Assembly: GCA_016928115.1 (NCBI GenBank)
Contig: JAFGLI010000010.1
Coordinates: 1 to 53,360, forward strand
DNA: 53,360 bases
Source of the DNA: Candidatus Woesearchaeota archaeon
GTDB lineage: Archaea > Nanobdellota > Nanobdellia > Woesearchaeales > UBA9642
Reading direction: 5' to 3'
Every line of letters begins with the position of its first letter. Within the stretch, counting starts at the first letter, position 1. A program made the position numbers and the translations under genes. Positions 51,909 through 53,360 of this stretch are shown here, one piece after another. The notes under the pieces are model-generated. The model ran no database searches and was not told the origin of the DNA. It saw nothing but the letters and a program-made list of their open reading frames with translations.

Positions 51909-52583
51909 TTGGTCCTAATTGCCGGAGTGGAGGAAGCAGGAAGAGGCCCTGTAATAGGCCCCATGGTTATGGTAATTGCAGTTATTGATGAGAAAAAAGA
52001 GAATGAATTAAGAAAAATTGGTGTAAAGGATTCTAAATTAATACTGCCTGAAAAAAGAGAATATTTGTTTAAAAAATTAAAGGGAATTGTTGATTATGAA
52101 ATGATTATTGTTGAGCCAAAAGAGATTGATGAGGCATTATTGTCTGAAAGATTAAATCTGAACTGGCTTGAGGCTGAAAAGGCTTCTTTTTTGATAAATA
52201 AAATGTTTAAAAAAAAGAGTTTTGATAAGGTTATTCTGGATTGTCCTTCGACTAATATAAAATCCTATACAGATTATGTTGAGAAAAACCTTGAATTAAA
52301 AACAAGGAAAAACATCAAGGTCATAGCAGAGCATAAGGCAGATGTAAACCATATTGTTGTAGGCGCTGCTTCTATTATAGCAAAGGTTACAAGAGACAGG
52401 GAAATAGAGAAAATAAAGAAAAAAATAGGAAAAGAAATTGGCTCAGGTTATCCTGCTGACCCAAAGACAAAAAAGTTTCTTAAGGAAAACTATGACAAAT
52501 ACCCTGAAATCTTTAGAAAGACCTGGGATACTTATAAAAAGATTGTAAATGACAAGAAGCAAAGGGGATTGGAGGAGTTTTAA
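51909..52583 (+). CDS. rnhB: ribonuclease HII, TTG start after tRNA-Gly
   Basis: 224 residues. Removes ribonucleotides and RNA primers from DNA. EAGRGPVIGPMV, VILDCPST (D111) and KADVNHIVVGAASIIAKVTRD (D145) are the RNase HII signature. The first catalytic aspartate is replaced: VEEAGRG (E8-E9) instead of the near-invariant DEAGRG. TTG 51909 is the only possible start before the active site (GTG 51927 would cut it off). No ribosome site, since the preceding DNA is tRNA. Confidence 0.93.
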   Translation: MVLIAGVEEAGRGPVIGPMVMVIAVIDEKKENELRKIGVKDSKLILPEKREYLFKKLKGIVDYEMIIVEPKEIDEALLSERLNLNWLEAEKASFLINKMFKKKSFDKVILDCPSTNIKSYTDYVEKNLELKTRKNIKVIAEHKADVNHIVVGAASIIAKVTRDREIEKIKKKIGKEIGSGYPADPKTKKFLKENYDKYPEIFRKTWDTYKKIVNDKKQRGLEEF

Positions 52584-52592
52584 TATAATCCA

Positions 52593-53360
52593 CTACAAAT
52601 ATTTCTTAATTTTTTTAATATATAAATTATTAAGGCCACCAAGCCTGAATATTACCACAGCATCAATTTTTTGTTCTTTACAAAAAGATAAATCACTATC
52701 AAGATTTTCTGGTGTTAATATTGGCTCATTTCCAAGTATGCCAATAGCAATAGTCCCTAAGCCTATTTGGAGATTTTTGCCTAACTCTCTGGAACATTTT
52801 CTGATATATTGCTTTATTTTTTTCAAAAGAAACTTGTTTTTAACCATACTGGAATAAAACATTATGATTTTTTTATGAGGATATTTATCAACAGGATAAG
52901 AAACACCCAATGCCCAAAATATTTTTTGGATAATTTTGCTTGAGACTGGATATTCTGCTGTCAGAATCTCAATATTTAATTTTTCTGAATCTGCAAAAAA
53001 CCTTTTTATCAATTTTTTATTTCTAAAAAAAGAAAATAAATTCAATAAAAATAACTTAATATTAAGAAAAGGTAATTCCAGATCAATAAGGATTTTAAGT
53101 GGCTTGTCTTTTTTACGTTTAATCAGATCATTGTATAATTCTTTTAATTCAGAAGTATATGAAAATGGGGATATGTAATAAGACTTTTCTAAAATCGGCC
53201 AATAAGCTACTTCAACTTTTGAGTTAATTTTTAATATTTTCTTTTTTATAATATTAAACTCTTTTAAAGACTTTGAAGCCACATAAATTACAGAAGGAAA
53301 ATCTACAAGCTTTAATTTTGCTAAATTTTTATCATTCGGGAATTCCTCAAAAAAATCAAC
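52593..53360 (-). CDS. hypothetical protein, partial at right edge
   Basis: At least 255 residues. The frame stays open to the window edge with protein-like sequence (DFFEEFPNDKNLAKLK), so the GTG at 53282 is not the start. Repeated strand-helix units (VEVAYWPILEKSYYISPFSY, KILIDLELPFLN, IGLGTIAIGILGNEPILTPENLDSDLSF, DAVVIFRLGG) suggest a TIM-barrel-like fold. Family unknown. Converges on rnhB with 9 nt between stops. Confidence 0.7.
   Translation of the reverse strand, partial: VDFFEEFPNDKNLAKLKLVDFPSVIYVASKSLKEFNIIKKKILKINSKVEVAYWPILEKSYYISPFSYTSELKELYNDLIKRKKDKPLKILIDLELPFLNIKLFLLNLFSFFRNKKLIKRFFADSEKLNIEILTAEYPVSSKIIQKIFWALGVSYPVDKYPHKKIIMFYSSMVKNKFLLKKIKQYIRKCSRELGKNLQIGLGTIAIGILGNEPILTPENLDSDLSFCKEQKIDAVVIFRLGGLNNLYIKKIKKYL

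Noticed and set aside
53205-53282. GTG 53282 as start of the last gene
   Set aside because: The frame continues upstream to the window edge with protein-like sequence, so the gene is partial.

Overview
The window is AT-rich archaeal chromosome, most likely from a DPANN lineage near Woesearchaeota/Pacearchaeota. That placement is inference from gene content and compactness. Archaeal markers seen directly are Kae1, Rpo7 and Spt4, Spt5 with SecE and uL11, S24e and S27ae, membrane-anchored LonB, Orc1/Cdc6, an ATP-dependent DNA ligase, XPD, RtcB with archease, archaeal AlaRS, type II methionine aminopeptidase, two FtsZ paralogues, SRP54 and intron-containing tRNAs. Many genes have a TATA box about 25 nt upstream of the start, as for leaderless mRNAs. 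Others have a GGTGA, GGAGG or GGGGG ribosome site.

Layout. 1-954 is a CRISPR array running off the left edge, with no cas gene in view. 972-9695 is accessory: two nucleotidyltransferase/HEPN pairs of toxin-antitoxin type with operator-like palindromes, a tandem-domain ThyX, a TctA-like permease, a K+ channel, a methyltransferase and orphans. 9721-18082 holds kae1, a Ca2+/cation antiporter, dut, an HNH-repeat protein, lonB, nth, a JAMM protease and small unknowns. 18165-22761 has tRNA-Gln, a short Dph2-like protein, rps7, and the operon fcf1-like, rpo7, CBS, spt4, rps24e, unknown, rps27ae. 22766-30604 has a glycosyltransferase, ftsZ1 with a repeat-rich upstream region, a HTH regulator, DNA ligase, a HAD protein, cdc6, two tiny coupled ORFs and hairpin RNAs. 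30681-41044 has the TsaC/Sua5 enzyme, a phosphoesterase, an acidic protein-archease-rtcB operon, signal peptidase, a tRNA-Val-like gene, map, alaS and structured RNAs. 41184-53360 has xpd, prs, a nitroreductase, an FKBP, the ftsZ2/secE/spt5/rpl11 run, a four-tRNA cluster, srp54, tRNA-Gly fused to rnhB, and a partial gene at the right edge.

Themes. Translation and tRNA maturation dominate: t6A synthesis (Kae1, TsaC), tRNA splicing and ligation (RtcB, archease, intron tRNAs), diphthamide, and N-terminal processing. The most unusual signals are a set of hairpin RNAs with C-rich loops followed by U-runs, which could pair with Shine-Dalgarno sequences; genes that seem to need AUA initiation; a tRNA-Gly whose 3' end abuts the UUG start of rnhB; and several tRNAs with departures from consensus.
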